A DNA stretch of 64,000 nucleotides from Kiritimatiellia bacterium (GCA_017403825.1 JAFRDO010000083.1:1-64000); one strand, 5' to 3'. Positions 17,157 through 25,818 are shown, numbered from the stretch's first letter. Numbers and translations are program-made. The notes: generated from the letters alone by a model not told the origin.

Positions 17157-17242
17157 AAAGGCGCGACTTCATCAGGAGCTTTGCGTGTGCTTCTGCGTGC
17201 GGCGCGGCGTTCCCGTGCAGAAGCTCGATCGCATTGCGCTAA
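17153..17242 (+). pseudogene. Tat signal-peptide stub of a lost gene
   Basis: 29 codons starting by ATGA overlap with the FAD gene. It reads MKRRDFIRSFACASACGAAF, a twin-arginine signal, then stops shortly after. The mature enzyme is missing, so the fourth gene of the operon has been deleted down to its export signal. Confidence 0.65.
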
Positions 17243-17256
17243 TCTAAAGAATATTG

Positions 17257-17262
17257 TATAAT
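17257..17262 (+). promoter_or_regulatory. -10 box for exported beta-helix gene
   Basis: TATAAT 23 bases before the ATG at 17285, followed by AAGGAA as ribosome site. Confidence 0.55.
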
Positions 17263-17284
17263 CCATTAAAAAGGAAATAAACTT

Positions 17285-19375
17285 ATGCAAAAGTTTCTGA
17301 CAATCTGCGTGGCGACGTTGGCTATAGTGCCAATTCTGACGCATGCCGCAGACCAGTCTTTGACTTGGACTTCAGGCACGACGCCAGCCGCATTGGGCAC
17401 GGGTGGCGAACTGGCTTTTACCTACACGGACGGAAAAGTGCAGACGCTTTCCGTGACCGTCGCCGCTGGCGACACGATTACGCTTGGCGGCGGCACTATC
17501 GACTTTGCCGCCGATGCTGTCGTGAAGTTGGCCGGCTACGGCAAGTTCATCGTCAACAACACCTTGACGGGCGTGAATGGCCTCACGGTCACCAACATTG
17601 CCGACAAGTCCGGCGTCCTGAACTACAAGGGGCAGTTGCCGTCCAACGGGTACGCGACGGTCTTCCCCGGCTGCGACCTCGACGACATCACCGTTCTCTA
17701 CGCCGACAATCCCCATTCCGGCTATTCGTGGTCCAATTCGGGACAGATCCATTGGCCGTATGTCGTGCAGCGTTTTACGGAGAATGGCGTAAAGATGATG
17801 ACCCTGCAGATGCAGATTCAATATCCTTACGCTTCGTTTAGCGGCTATCTGACGAAATGCGTAAAGATTGAACTGAAGCAAAGCGGCGCAGACGTGGTCG
17901 TCAAGGAAGCGGGTGAATACGGCTGTTTCAACAACGTTGAAGGCACCGATATGGAGCTGTCGTACCAGAGGAATCCTGGCCGTCAGACCATTGCCGACCT
18001 GCGCGTCTGGCGGGCCGGCAACAACTACCATATCGGCGCATTGGCGGCGGAATGGAACGGGGCGGCGCACATGAGCCTGCGCGGAAGCCTGACGGGGCTG
18101 GGCGGCAAACTCACCGTGGCGCGCGGTGCGCTGGTGGACACCCTTGGCGCGACGTTGGCAACCGGTCCGGCTCAGCTTGACGTGCTCGGCACGTTCACGT
18201 CGGGCGATGCGACCGGTACGGCGAATGGCATCGTTGCCGGTACGCGCGGCGGCACCATCGTGTATGAGGCGACGCAGCCCGGAAACTGGACGGTCACCCT
18301 CAACAAGGCGAACAATATGGGTAATTCATCCGACAGGCTTTCCACCACTGATTATGCGGGGCATCTTATCGTGAAAGGCGACAGCGCGACGGGGGCGTAT
18401 ATGATATACGACATTGCGGCTACAAATGTCGTTCCTAAGTATGGCACGGTGGATATCTATGATGGCGGCACAGTGAATTTTACGCCAGGGGCGAAGAATC
18501 ATAGCGGTACGCAATACCATAACGATACAGCGACCTATTATGTCCATTCGGGCGGCGTGCTGCGGATATCCGGAAACCATGCGATCTATCGCAACGACAA
18601 GATCAAGTTGCTGGGCGGGACATTTGAGAAACGGCGTGAGAGTTCAACGGCCAACACTTCAGTCATGAATCTCTACTGCAACGATCTGTTTCTGGCGGAC
18701 GGCGCGCAGGTGAACAGCGATCCTGAATATCCCAACCTGAAGATGTGGATGGGGAATGCCGCCGGCACATGGAGTGTGCGTGGTTCGTCGCCGTCCTTCT
18801 GCAATGTAGTGGTCCAGTTTGTTGGAACGGTCACGCATACGATCGATGTGGATGATGTCACCAGTGACGATTCGCCCGACTTCATCTACGCCAAAGCGTT
18901 CGGTACGCAGGAGAGCGGCAATGGCGCAACCATCATCAAGAAAGTCGGAGCTGGGACGGTGCTGTGCAAAAGCGACGTTGACATTGTCGGCGGCTTGAAT
19001 GTCACCAACGGCACATGGCAGCTGGGCGCGAGCAACCTCTGGAAGAACAACCGGGCGCTGACGCTCAGCGGCGGTACGTTCTCGGTGTCCAACAACACGT
19101 CAAATGCGATCGGGGTTTTGACGGTTGCTGCGAACGGCGGCACGATTGAGCTGGGCGAAGGCGCAACTGTGTCCTTCGGAGATTCACGCGCGAAGACGTG
19201 GAACGGCAATCTGGTCATCAAGGGCTTCCGCGAGAACTCCATCCGTTTTGGAGAAAGCGCGACGGCACTTACCGACGCGCAGGTAGGGCGCCTGCGGACG
19301 GAAACGGGACGGAGGTTGACTCTTCTCCCCGACGGCTATCTTGCGTTCAGAGGCATGAAGATTGGCATTCGCTGA
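17285..19375 (+). CDS. Exported beta-helix/autotransporter-like surface protein
   Basis: 696 aa. Residues 1-21 form a Sec signal (ILTHAA cleavage region). The rest is rich in Gly, Thr, Asn and Val, with repeated short strands such as GGTFSVSNNTSNAIGVLTVA and VNNTLTGVNGLTV, as in autotransporter passenger beta-helices. There is no beta-barrel domain and no C-terminal aromatic residue. It ends FRGMKIGIR, a tail resembling three other exported proteins here. The gene stands alone between an operon remnant and an oxidoreductase. Its role is probably structural or surface; the ligand is unknown. Confidence 0.75.
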   Translation: MQKFLTICVATLAIVPILTHAADQSLTWTSGTTPAALGTGGELAFTYTDGKVQTLSVTVAAGDTITLGGGTIDFAADAVVKLAGYGKFIVNNTLTGVNGLTVTNIADKSGVLNYKGQLPSNGYATVFPGCDLDDITVLYADNPHSGYSWSNSGQIHWPYVVQRFTENGVKMMTLQMQIQYPYASFSGYLTKCVKIELKQSGADVVVKEAGEYGCFNNVEGTDMELSYQRNPGRQTIADLRVWRAGNNYHIGALAAEWNGAAHMSLRGSLTGLGGKLTVARGALVDTLGATLATGPAQLDVLGTFTSGDATGTANGIVAGTRGGTIVYEATQPGNWTVTLNKANNMGNSSDRLSTTDYAGHLIVKGDSATGAYMIYDIAATNVVPKYGTVDIYDGGTVNFTPGAKNHSGTQYHNDTATYYVHSGGVLRISGNHAIYRNDKIKLLGGTFEKRRESSTANTSVMNLYCNDLFLADGAQVNSDPEYPNLKMWMGNAAGTWSVRGSSPSFCNVVVQFVGTVTHTIDVDDVTSDDSPDFIYAKAFGTQESGNGATIIKKVGAGTVLCKSDVDIVGGLNVTNGTWQLGASNLWKNNRALTLSGGTFSVSNNTSNAIGVLTVAANGGTIELGEGATVSFGDSRAKTWNGNLVIKGFRENSIRFGESATALTDAQVGRLRTETGRRLTLLPDGYLAFRGMKIGIR

Positions 19376-19489
19376 CGGGAGGTCTGTGGAGTTGCGCGAC
19401 GAACGCTGAAGCCCGCAATGTCGTGCCAAACGGATTTGTCATCATGTTCAGGTAACACTCATTTCACAGACAACAGAAGGAGATTGGCC

Positions 19490-20956
19490 ATGGACCTTTC
19501 AAGAAAGGCGTTTCTGCATGGGATAGGCGCCAGCGGTGCGCTTTCCCTTTTCAACATCGGGTGCGCCGGGTTCGGCGAGAGCCGCCGCGCGCAGCTGGCG
19601 AAGGGCGGCAAGATACGCATCGCCATCGTCGGCTGCGGCGACTGGGGGCGGACGCTCCTCGTCCGCGCCGGGATCGTGGGCGGCTGCGAACTCGTCGCCT
19701 TGTGCGAGCCCGATCCCAAGGCGGTTGCGGACCTGAAGAAGAGATGCGCGAAGAGGTGGGGACGCGCGGCGCTCGACGCCGCGAAAGTGTATCCCGACTA
19801 TCGCGTGATGTTCGACGAGATCGGAGACACGCTTGACGCCGTGTTCATCGCGACGCCCAACCACCATCATGCGCTTCCGGCTCTGCTGGCGATCCGGCAT
19901 GGCGTGAACGTCTATGTCGAAAAGCCGATGGCGCACACGATGGAGGAGGTGATCCGCATCGGCGAGGAGGCGCGGAAGGCGGGCGTCGTCGTGCGCGTCG
20001 GCAACAAGGGCCACAACATATCGCACCGTCCCAAGCTTGAAAAGTACCTGAAGGAAGGCGTGATCGGCGATGTCACTGAGGTGTTCAGCTTCTCGGACCG
20101 CCCGAACACGATGTTCCGCCGTCCGCACACGATTCCCGTGCCGGAGGGAATGGACTGGGACCTCTGGTGCGGCGGCTCGCCGGTATGCGAGCCGTACGGC
20201 GAGGAGGACGGGCGCGTGGGACTGCATCCGCACGACTGGCACAGCTGGATCGACTACGGCAACGGCTCCATCGGCAATATGGGCACGCACGTCCTTGACG
20301 CTCCGTTCCAGACGATGGACATGTGGAAGGTCAAGCCGTCCAAGATTGTCGTAAGGGACGTGAAGTGGGGCTGCCCAGGAGCATGGAACGCGCGCGGCAC
20401 GGTTGACTTCCACATTCCTGCGCGCGAGGGATGGGGCGAGATCGTCCTGCACTGGAACGATGGCGTCGCCGACGGAGTGGACATCGGCTCCAAGTTCATG
20501 ACGGGCTGGTACAACCGCGTTTACAAGCGTGAGCACACGAACTTTCCGCCGGAGCTTGTGGAGCTTGAGAAGAAGTGGGGCGTCAAGAATCCGATTCCCG
20601 CTTTCGGCACGGTGTTCGTCGGCACGAAGGGCATGATTTACGAGGAGTTCCACCGTACGCTGCGGTTCTTCCCGGAGGGCGGCAAGATCGCGGACATCCC
20701 GGTTCCCGAGAAAGACGTGCTCAACGCTGAGGAGCGGAAGATCGTCGCGGAGTTCCTTTCCGCCGTGCGCGGAAATCCCGGTCCCGTGAACACCGGCCTT
20801 GACTTCTCGATTCCTCTCGCCAAGACGCTAATGCTCGCCAACATGCTGGCGTTCGCCGGCAAGGGGACGTACTCGTTTGACGGCGTGAAGACCGACAGCG
20901 CCGTTGCAAACGCGCGCTTCGGCATGGACTACAGGAAGGGCTGGAGCATATCGTGA
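19490..20956 (+). CDS. Exported Gfo/Idh/MocA-family oxidoreductase
   Basis: 488 aa from the ATG at 19490 (AAGGAGA upstream). The N-terminus has a Tat-like SRKAFLHG followed by a lipobox FNIGC, so the protein is probably exported and lipid-anchored. The NAD(P)-binding IAIVGCGDWG and the catalytic-region motif VYVEKPMAH mark the Gfo/Idh/MocA family. It is clearly paralogous to the gene at 27152: both have GMDWD.WCGGSP, HDWHSWIDYGNGSIGN-type and LFNIGC motifs. The family oxidises or reduces sugars and inositols. How NAD(P) would be used outside the cytoplasm is unclear unless it is tightly bound. Confidence 0.88.
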   Translation: MDLSRKAFLHGIGASGALSLFNIGCAGFGESRRAQLAKGGKIRIAIVGCGDWGRTLLVRAGIVGGCELVALCEPDPKAVADLKKRCAKRWGRAALDAAKVYPDYRVMFDEIGDTLDAVFIATPNHHHALPALLAIRHGVNVYVEKPMAHTMEEVIRIGEEARKAGVVVRVGNKGHNISHRPKLEKYLKEGVIGDVTEVFSFSDRPNTMFRRPHTIPVPEGMDWDLWCGGSPVCEPYGEEDGRVGLHPHDWHSWIDYGNGSIGNMGTHVLDAPFQTMDMWKVKPSKIVVRDVKWGCPGAWNARGTVDFHIPAREGWGEIVLHWNDGVADGVDIGSKFMTGWYNRVYKREHTNFPPELVELEKKWGVKNPIPAFGTVFVGTKGMIYEEFHRTLRFFPEGGKIADIPVPEKDVLNAEERKIVAEFLSAVRGNPGPVNTGLDFSIPLAKTLMLANMLAFAGKGTYSFDGVKTDSAVANARFGMDYRKGWSIS

Positions 20957-21005
20957 TGGGGAAATCTTGCCAATGTGACAGTGTTGCCAGTTCCAATTTT
21001 CAATA

Positions 21006-22178
21006 ATGCTGGCGCGTGTGTTTGCCATATGCCTTGCCGTGCTGACGATGCCGCTTTTGGCGGCACCGCAGGCCGTTGCGCTTGACGAGGCGCGTGAAGC
21101 TGTGCGCGCACTTCTCGCAGAGGATTTCCGCAAGTTGAATGCCGGGGGCTGCACATTGATCGACGTAGCGGACCATGTGGCCGACCTTGCGTCTGCGTCG
21201 AACTCTCCCGCGATGGCGCGCGTATTGCAGGAGGGCGCCTTCAACATCTACCGAAAGGCTGGCGAGCTTCAGCGCGCGGCGGAAAGGCACGTTCCATTTT
21301 GGATCAACCTTGGCACGGATGCGGAATTCGAGTTCGCGGTGTGTCCGGCCGGGGCGTTCCAAATGGGCTTTGAGGGCGATCGGACTGACGTTAGCTTTCG
21401 CCACAAGGTGAACATAACGCATCCGTTCTGGATTGCGCGCTATCAAACGACGAAGCGGCTGTACGATACTTTCCGCAAGGTGCGGGAGATGAGCGACGAG
21501 GAGAAAGCGTACGGAGGGATGGATTCGCCCGTGGGAGGCATTCCCCGGCGCACAATCAACGCTTTCTGCGCGTTCCTCACCAAGCAGAACAAGAGCTGCA
21601 TCCCGGAAGGGTACGTCTTTCGCCTCCCGACCGACGCTGAATGGGAGTATGCGCTCAACGCGAACTGCAAAGGCCTTGAAGATCCGTACGTCAGATTCAA
21701 GAACGGCGACAAGTCGGTCGAGGCGGAGATATCGGTAACGCTGAAGGACGTGAACGACGTCCGCGCGCAGCACGGCCTAACGGCAATTTCCGAGAGGGAT
21801 TGGGTGGGCCCTGTTTTCGCCGTGGGGACGAAAAGGCCGAATGCGTGGGGACTCTACGACATGCTGGGCAACGGTTCGGAGATGGTCTTGGATACGCTGC
21901 CGCTGAATGCGGTCAATATTGAGTACGGCGAGGGACGCATTGCGCGGGAGAATGTCCACAACTATCAGGACGAGGAGACCGATCCGCTACGTTTTTCGGG
22001 TACGGAAAACGTCCTCCTCGTGTTGCGAGGTCGGCCTCGCTGGACGCGCTTTGCGGCGAGTTGGTATTGCCGGACAGTCAGGATCGAGTATCCCAGTTGG
22101 AGCCGCGGACAGGTTTTCCGTGTCGCGCTTGCGCCGGATATCCTGGCGGAACGGAACGCGAAGGGGACCGCGCAATGA
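21006..22178 (+). CDS. Exported FGE/SUMF1-domain protein
   Basis: 390 aa. Residues 1-19 form a signal peptide. A helical segment follows. Residues about 95-385 match the formylglycine-generating-enzyme fold (PAGAFQMGFEGDR, RLPTDAEWEYA, GLYDMLGNGSEMVLD). The usual VSWYDA and the terminal RVA-type motifs are weak, so it may be a binding version rather than a sulfatase-maturing enzyme. The stop overlaps the kinase gene (ATGA), which suggests that it is the periplasmic sensing partner of the kinase; that is inference. Confidence 0.78.
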   Translation: MLARVFAICLAVLTMPLLAAPQAVALDEAREAVRALLAEDFRKLNAGGCTLIDVADHVADLASASNSPAMARVLQEGAFNIYRKAGELQRAAERHVPFWINLGTDAEFEFAVCPAGAFQMGFEGDRTDVSFRHKVNITHPFWIARYQTTKRLYDTFRKVREMSDEEKAYGGMDSPVGGIPRRTINAFCAFLTKQNKSCIPEGYVFRLPTDAEWEYALNANCKGLEDPYVRFKNGDKSVEAEISVTLKDVNDVRAQHGLTAISERDWVGPVFAVGTKRPNAWGLYDMLGNGSEMVLDTLPLNAVNIEYGEGRIARENVHNYQDEETDPLRFSGTENVLLVLRGRPRWTRFAASWYCRTVRIEYPSWSRGQVFRVALAPDILAERNAKGTAQ

Positions 22179-23224
22179 CGTTTGAGCCGGGAGAGACGAT
22201 TGGCGCATACCGTGTTGTCCGACTGCTGAGGACAGGCGGCATGGGCGCGGTATACGAAGTCGAACATATGGAGCTCGGCGTCCGCTACGCGCTCAAGGTG
22301 TTTGTTCGCGACCATGGCGACGTCGAGTCGCTTCGCATGCGTTTCAGCACCGAGGGCAAGGCGCTCGCACGTCTGCGGCATCCGAACCTCGTGCGCGTTT
22401 ACGACCTCGGAGAGGACGAGGGGCGCGGCATGCTTTATTTCATCATGGACTTGGTCGTCGGACGCGACGGGTCGGCGCGGACCCTCGCCGACGTCCAGCC
22501 GGGCGAAGCGGACGAGGCGCAGCTCGCGCGCTGGTATGCGCAACTCAAGTCGGCGCTCGAGTACATCCACGCTGCCGGAATCGTCCATCGCGACCTGAAG
22601 CCCGGAAACGTGCTTCTCGACGCGGACGGAAACGCCGTTCTGGGCGACTTCGGAATCTCGCGATTCCTTGACGAAAAGCTTCGCCGCGAACTTGATGTTG
22701 AGAGTACGATGGAAATCCAGAACACGGATCCCCGCAAGGTCATGGGGTCGGTGATGTTCCTTGCCCCAGAAGTGCGTCGCGGGGAGAATGCGACGGCCGC
22801 GTCCGACGCCTATGCGCTCGGCGTTACGTTCTACCGGCTGCTGACGGGCGTGTGGTACGAGCCGGGTCCGGTGGCAGACGGACTTCTCGCCGAATTCGGC
22901 CGTGAATGGTCGTCCGCGCTTGGGGCGTTGCTTTCGGACGATCCTGCGCGGCGGCTTCCGATTCCGTCGGTTGGCACGGCACGCGATTCGTGGAAAAAGC
23001 GTTGGCGAGTTGCTGTGGCTCTTGGTCTGGTCTTTGTCGTGCTTGCGGTAGTGGCGTTAGTGCTGTCCAAGTCGTTGGTGGCACCTAAGGCGTTGGTGGT
23101 GCCTAAGGCGAAACGTGGCGATTCCGCGGGAGTGCCCGCAGTCGCTCCACGCGGCGATGCACCAGCGGTCTCCTACGCCTTTGACGAGTTCTTCCCCGTC
23201 CATGCAAGCCCTTCGCTGAAATGA
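22175..23224 (+). CDS. Membrane-bound Ser/Thr protein kinase
   Basis: 349 aa. The Hanks-type kinase domain covers residues about 10-270: glycine-rich loop RTGGMGAVYEV, catalytic Lys in ALKVF, HRDLKPGN near residue 138, DFG near 160 and LAPE in the activation segment, so it should be active. One transmembrane helix at about 275-297 is followed by a short Pro/Ala-rich extracytoplasmic tail with no sensor domain. It overlaps by ATGA both the FGE-domain gene before it and the ECF sigma gene after it. This points to a three-protein signalling unit. Confidence 0.88.
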   Translation: MTFEPGETIGAYRVVRLLRTGGMGAVYEVEHMELGVRYALKVFVRDHGDVESLRMRFSTEGKALARLRHPNLVRVYDLGEDEGRGMLYFIMDLVVGRDGSARTLADVQPGEADEAQLARWYAQLKSALEYIHAAGIVHRDLKPGNVLLDADGNAVLGDFGISRFLDEKLRRELDVESTMEIQNTDPRKVMGSVMFLAPEVRRGENATAASDAYALGVTFYRLLTGVWYEPGPVADGLLAEFGREWSSALGALLSDDPARRLPIPSVGTARDSWKKRWRVAVALGLVFVVLAVVALVLSKSLVAPKALVVPKAKRGDSAGVPAVAPRGDAPAVSYAFDEFFPVHASPSLK

Positions 23225-23844
23225 ACGCATTCCCCACTACCTCCACCACGTTGATTGCGACGTTGGCCGAAATCGACACCGGAATCGACCAGGCGGCGTG
23301 GTTCCGGTTTTTCGAGCTTTATCAGCCGGTGATGGTCGAGTTCGCACGGGTGAAGGGCGCGGGCGACGACGCCGAAGACGTTGTGCAGGAGGTTCTCGCC
23401 GATCTTGTGAAGGTGTTCAGGGCGGGACGATACGTCTGTGGGAAAGGGCGGTTCAGGTCGTACCTGTCCAAGATGCTCCGCAACGAGCTGATCAACCGCT
23501 TCAGGCGGATGCAGGCGAGACCAGAGGGCGCGGCGGAGTCGATCGCCTCGGAAGAATCTCAGGCTGGCAGGGCGCGGGCTCTGGCCACGCTGCAAGAATC
23601 CGGCAAATACGACGCGGACGACGAACGCGCCTGGAGGCTTGCGAACCATCGCGCCGCAGTCGAGCACGTCCTCACGAAGACGGCGCTTTCGGAACAGTCG
23701 CGGCGGATATACCGCGAGTTGCTGGCGACGGGCGACAACTGCGCGGAGGTCGCGCGCAGGATGGGGCTCCCTGCGGCGACTGTCCGTCAGGTGAAGTCGC
23801 GCGTCTCGCGCATGATCGTCGCGTTCGAGAAGACGGTGAAGTGA
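23221..23844 (+). CDS. ECF-type RNA polymerase sigma factor
   Basis: 207 aa. Region 2 (residues about 25-95: DDAEDVVQEVLADL, then RFRSYLSKMLRNELINRFRR) and a helix-turn-helix region 4 near 165-200 (NCAEVARRMGLPAATVRQVKSRV) are present. The spacing matches sigma factors of the ECF group. It is encoded directly after a Ser/Thr kinase with an ATGA overlap; kinase-linked ECF factors of this layout are known from Planctomycetes and relatives. No anti-sigma gene is adjacent, so kinase phosphorylation may control it (inference). Confidence 0.88.
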   Translation: MNAFPTTSTTLIATLAEIDTGIDQAAWFRFFELYQPVMVEFARVKGAGDDAEDVVQEVLADLVKVFRAGRYVCGKGRFRSYLSKMLRNELINRFRRMQARPEGAAESIASEESQAGRARALATLQESGKYDADDERAWRLANHRAAVEHVLTKTALSEQSRRIYRELLATGDNCAEVARRMGLPAATVRQVKSRVSRMIVAFEKTVK

Positions 23845-23909
23845 TCTGTTCTCTCTGCGCGTGAGATATAACAGCTGGTGCGAGAATGAACTGGCGAACC
23901 TAGATTAAA

Positions 23910-24004
23910 TACTTGAAAAACGGGAAAATCATTTTCAAGTAATATGGAATGCGTGAAAATGGGGTTAATTCTACTTGAAAACAGAAAAAGTAATTTTCAA
24001 GTAG
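23910..24004. repeat. Two related inverted repeats (TACTTGAAAA...TTTTCAAGTA)
   Basis: Arms 23910-23919/23932-23941 and 23971-23981/23994-24004 each enclose a 12-base AT-rich spacer. The arms have the same sequence and lie 62 bases apart. They are either paired operator sites or a leftover of a mobile or control element. The nearby stretch 23845-23958 holds no gene. Confidence 0.7.
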
Positions 24005-24123
24005 AAATCGCCGACAAGACGTTGTCCGTGCGAACGGCGCTTGTGTACGACGGACGGCTTTCGCCGCGCATAGAGGCAGATCGGTTCTTCGATTTTATAA
24101 TCCCGGCGGATAGGCTTTTTTGA
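23959..24123 (+). pseudogene. Possible C-terminal remnant of a DUF4143 ATPase
   Basis: A 54-codon ORF whose second half reads DKTLSVRTALVYDGR then RFFDFIIP. The TALVYDG stretch resembles the C-terminus of DUF4143 ATPases (the one at 34885 has PALVYDGE). The first half is the inverted-repeat DNA. It is likely the tail of a deleted ATPase next to its former control palindromes, but the match is short. Confidence 0.4.
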
Positions 24124-24216
24124 CCTGGCACTGTCACACTTCTCGCTGATTCTGCGTATATCATAATGTGTCGATGGATTCTCGCGATGCGAGGTTTCCA
24201 ACGGCACTTTGGCGGC

Positions 24217-24245
24217 TTGTATGTCCCAAGGGAATGTGGTAGAAT
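24217..24245 (+). promoter_or_regulatory. Promoter TTGTAT-17-TAGAAT
   Basis: A -35 TTGTAT, 17-base spacer ending in TGG, and -10 TAGAAT. It predicts a start at about 24252, just before the closing stem of the structured RNA. Confidence 0.7.
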
Positions 24246-24251
24246 ACCAAC

Positions 24252-24427
24252 GTATCCTGTCGAAAGACTGGTAATCGTTCGAAAGGGGATGCGCAGCACA
24301 GGACAGCTGTACAAAGATGTCTCGGCTGTGGAATCGGCGTGGTCAACACCACGCCATCCGCAGCTGGCACATGCTTGGCGGCGTCTCGTGCGTGATCCCC
24401 TTGGGCATACCAGTCGCCTCGACAGGA
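24252..24427 (+). ncRNA. Structured RNA, 6S-RNA-like rod (candidate)
   Basis: About 175 nt that folds by eye into one long rod. The closing stem is CCTGTCGA with TCGACAGG, then GACTGGTA with TACCAGTC (24256-24273 / 24408-24426). Next come a small internal loop and a stem 24285-24295 / 24389-24400, then a large central bubble (about 29 and 24 nt). Stem GCTGTGG/CCGCAGC (24325-24331 / 24358-24364) leads to a terminal hairpin GGCGTGGT-CAAC-ACCACGCC. Length, single-rod shape, own promoter and central bubble fit 6S RNA. It could instead be a structured leader of the gene at 24517. No terminator of the usual kind is obvious. Confidence 0.5.
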
Positions 24428-24516
24428 CACGCACGGGCGCCGCTTTTTCGTTCCCTGCGAGATGGCGGGACCAAAAACAAAAACCTAAACCAAACGTTAC
24501 AAAGGAGGAAAAATCT

Positions 24517-25296
24517 ATGATAGACTTAATTGCAAGGGCGGTAGGAAAGTTCGTGTGGGACGCTGTAGAAAATGCATCCAATAAGCATGATTACAATTCG
24601 AAGGCACCTGAGAGACGCAAGATAGCACAGGATAATGCTACTCGTCGTCGTGCCTGCTTTGAGTATTATTTCAAACAAGAAGTTGGTAAACTAAAGAAAA
24701 GCGATCCATCGGCGTCCGGGTTCTCGCGTGATGCGTTGGAGATGTATGTCAAGGGGACGATATTAGACAATGCAACAAAGTGGGCAGAGTCGTTGTCCGA
24801 GAAGTCCCAAAAGGAGTATCAAGAGTCAAAGAGGCTGAAAGAAGATAATAAAACCATCAAAATGATTCAAGAGTTTTGGTCTTCAAGGTCGGATGGTGCG
24901 TACGAAACTTATGGGAAAGCATATTATAAATATTTAAGATCTGGAGAATCGTCTGCAATTCAAAAGTTAAAGGTGTTGGAATTGGCTTCAAAGTATAAGA
25001 TACCAGATGATAGGATGCGGGCGCTAAACGAAATTGTTGAATTTGTGATTAAAAGTGACGGGCACTGCGATCCCGTAGGTGTTTCGGGCAAGGTAAGGTT
25101 GCCAGCAGATGCAGAAAAATTGAAGGCTGATGCCTTAATGGATGCAGAAAGGGCTGCTGTCCTCAAACAGTGGGCAGAGCATAATAGTGTGTATTTTGAA
25201 GATGGAGATGAGGAAGAGTACAGGATTAGTACAGAAGCAGAAAGTATATGTCGTGCCCTTGACGATGGGGATTCACTACCTCCAGTGCCGGTATGA
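24517..25296 (+). CDS. Unknown charged, coiled-coil-like protein
   Basis: 259 aa from the ATG at 24517, fixed by a strong AAAGGAGGA ribosome site; upstream in-frame starts would run through the structured RNA. The protein is Lys/Glu-rich and helical with no signal peptide (MIDLIARAVGKFVWDAVENA). I do not recognise a family. The coding sequence is clearly more AT-rich than its neighbours, which suggests transfer. The stop overlaps the next start by ATGA. Confidence 0.65.
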   Translation: MIDLIARAVGKFVWDAVENASNKHDYNSKAPERRKIAQDNATRRRACFEYYFKQEVGKLKKSDPSASGFSRDALEMYVKGTILDNATKWAESLSEKSQKEYQESKRLKEDNKTIKMIQEFWSSRSDGAYETYGKAYYKYLRSGESSAIQKLKVLELASKYKIPDDRMRALNEIVEFVIKSDGHCDPVGVSGKVRLPADAEKLKADALMDAERAAVLKQWAEHNSVYFEDGDEEEYRISTEAESICRALDDGDSLPPVPV

Positions 25297-25619
25297 AGAA
25301 GTTTGTGCGAATAGTGGTTGCTTTTAGGGTGAGTGTTTCAGCACTGGTTGCGCTTTCCGCTTCGGCGGTGTAGCACTACTACTGAAAGTACTGTGGACAC
25401 AAGACGACGTCGGTGAACAGTTTGACGGCATCGCTTTGCCAGCGGCATCCGGACGGACCGGCGAAAGGGCGCCATGTGCTTTACGAGGGTGAGGAGAAGT
25501 CCACGTACGTCTGCAAGTACTGCGGGCTTAAGTCGATCTCTATAGCGTTGCTTACCTCCTCCAAGTGCCAGCGGCATCCCGACAGCGCACAGAAGGGGCG
25601 CCACGCCCCCGCACTGTAG
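25293..25619 (+). pseudogene. Broken exported tandem zinc-knuckle protein
   Basis: The frame begins with a signal-like MKKFVRIVVAFRV... and ends with two tandem copies of a roughly 35-residue motif (KYCG.K...S...LT.S.CQRHPD...KGRH). The first Cys-x-x-Cys knuckle is interrupted: TAG at 25371-25373 lies after the signal, and TGA at 25383-25385 sits exactly where copy two has the first cysteine of CKYCG. It is best read as a pseudogene with two nonsense changes. A selenocysteine at the second is conceivable but not supported. It is joined by ATGA to the gene before it. Confidence 0.65.
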
Positions 25620-25768
25620 GGTTGGGCGGCGTGGACAGACCCCGCAAGAGCCTTTGAGGTCGAATCTGCGGCCAAGAAGGGAAACCGCACCCCAATCGGC
25701 TTTATGTGTTGAGGGTAGAAGGGCCGTCACACTGCCGCATAATAGATGCGGTGCCGTGTAAATCTGAT

Positions 25769-25818
25769 AGTTATAACTCTCTGATTTGGCAATTTCGCGT
25801 TGTCGTGGAGTTATAACT
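25769..25818 (+). promoter_or_regulatory. Paired AGTTATAACT palindromes (putative operator)
   Basis: Two identical 10-bp palindromes at 25769-25778 and 25809-25818, spaced exactly 40 bp apart (about four helical turns). The second lies between the -35 and -10 boxes, a classic repressor position. The stretch 25620-25768 holds nothing else recognisable. Confidence 0.65.

Noticed and set aside
25383-25385. TGA as selenocysteine in the first zinc knuckle
   Set aside because: It falls at a Cys position, but an in-frame TAG lies 12 bases earlier and no SECIS-like hairpin was seen after it. A pseudogene is simpler.
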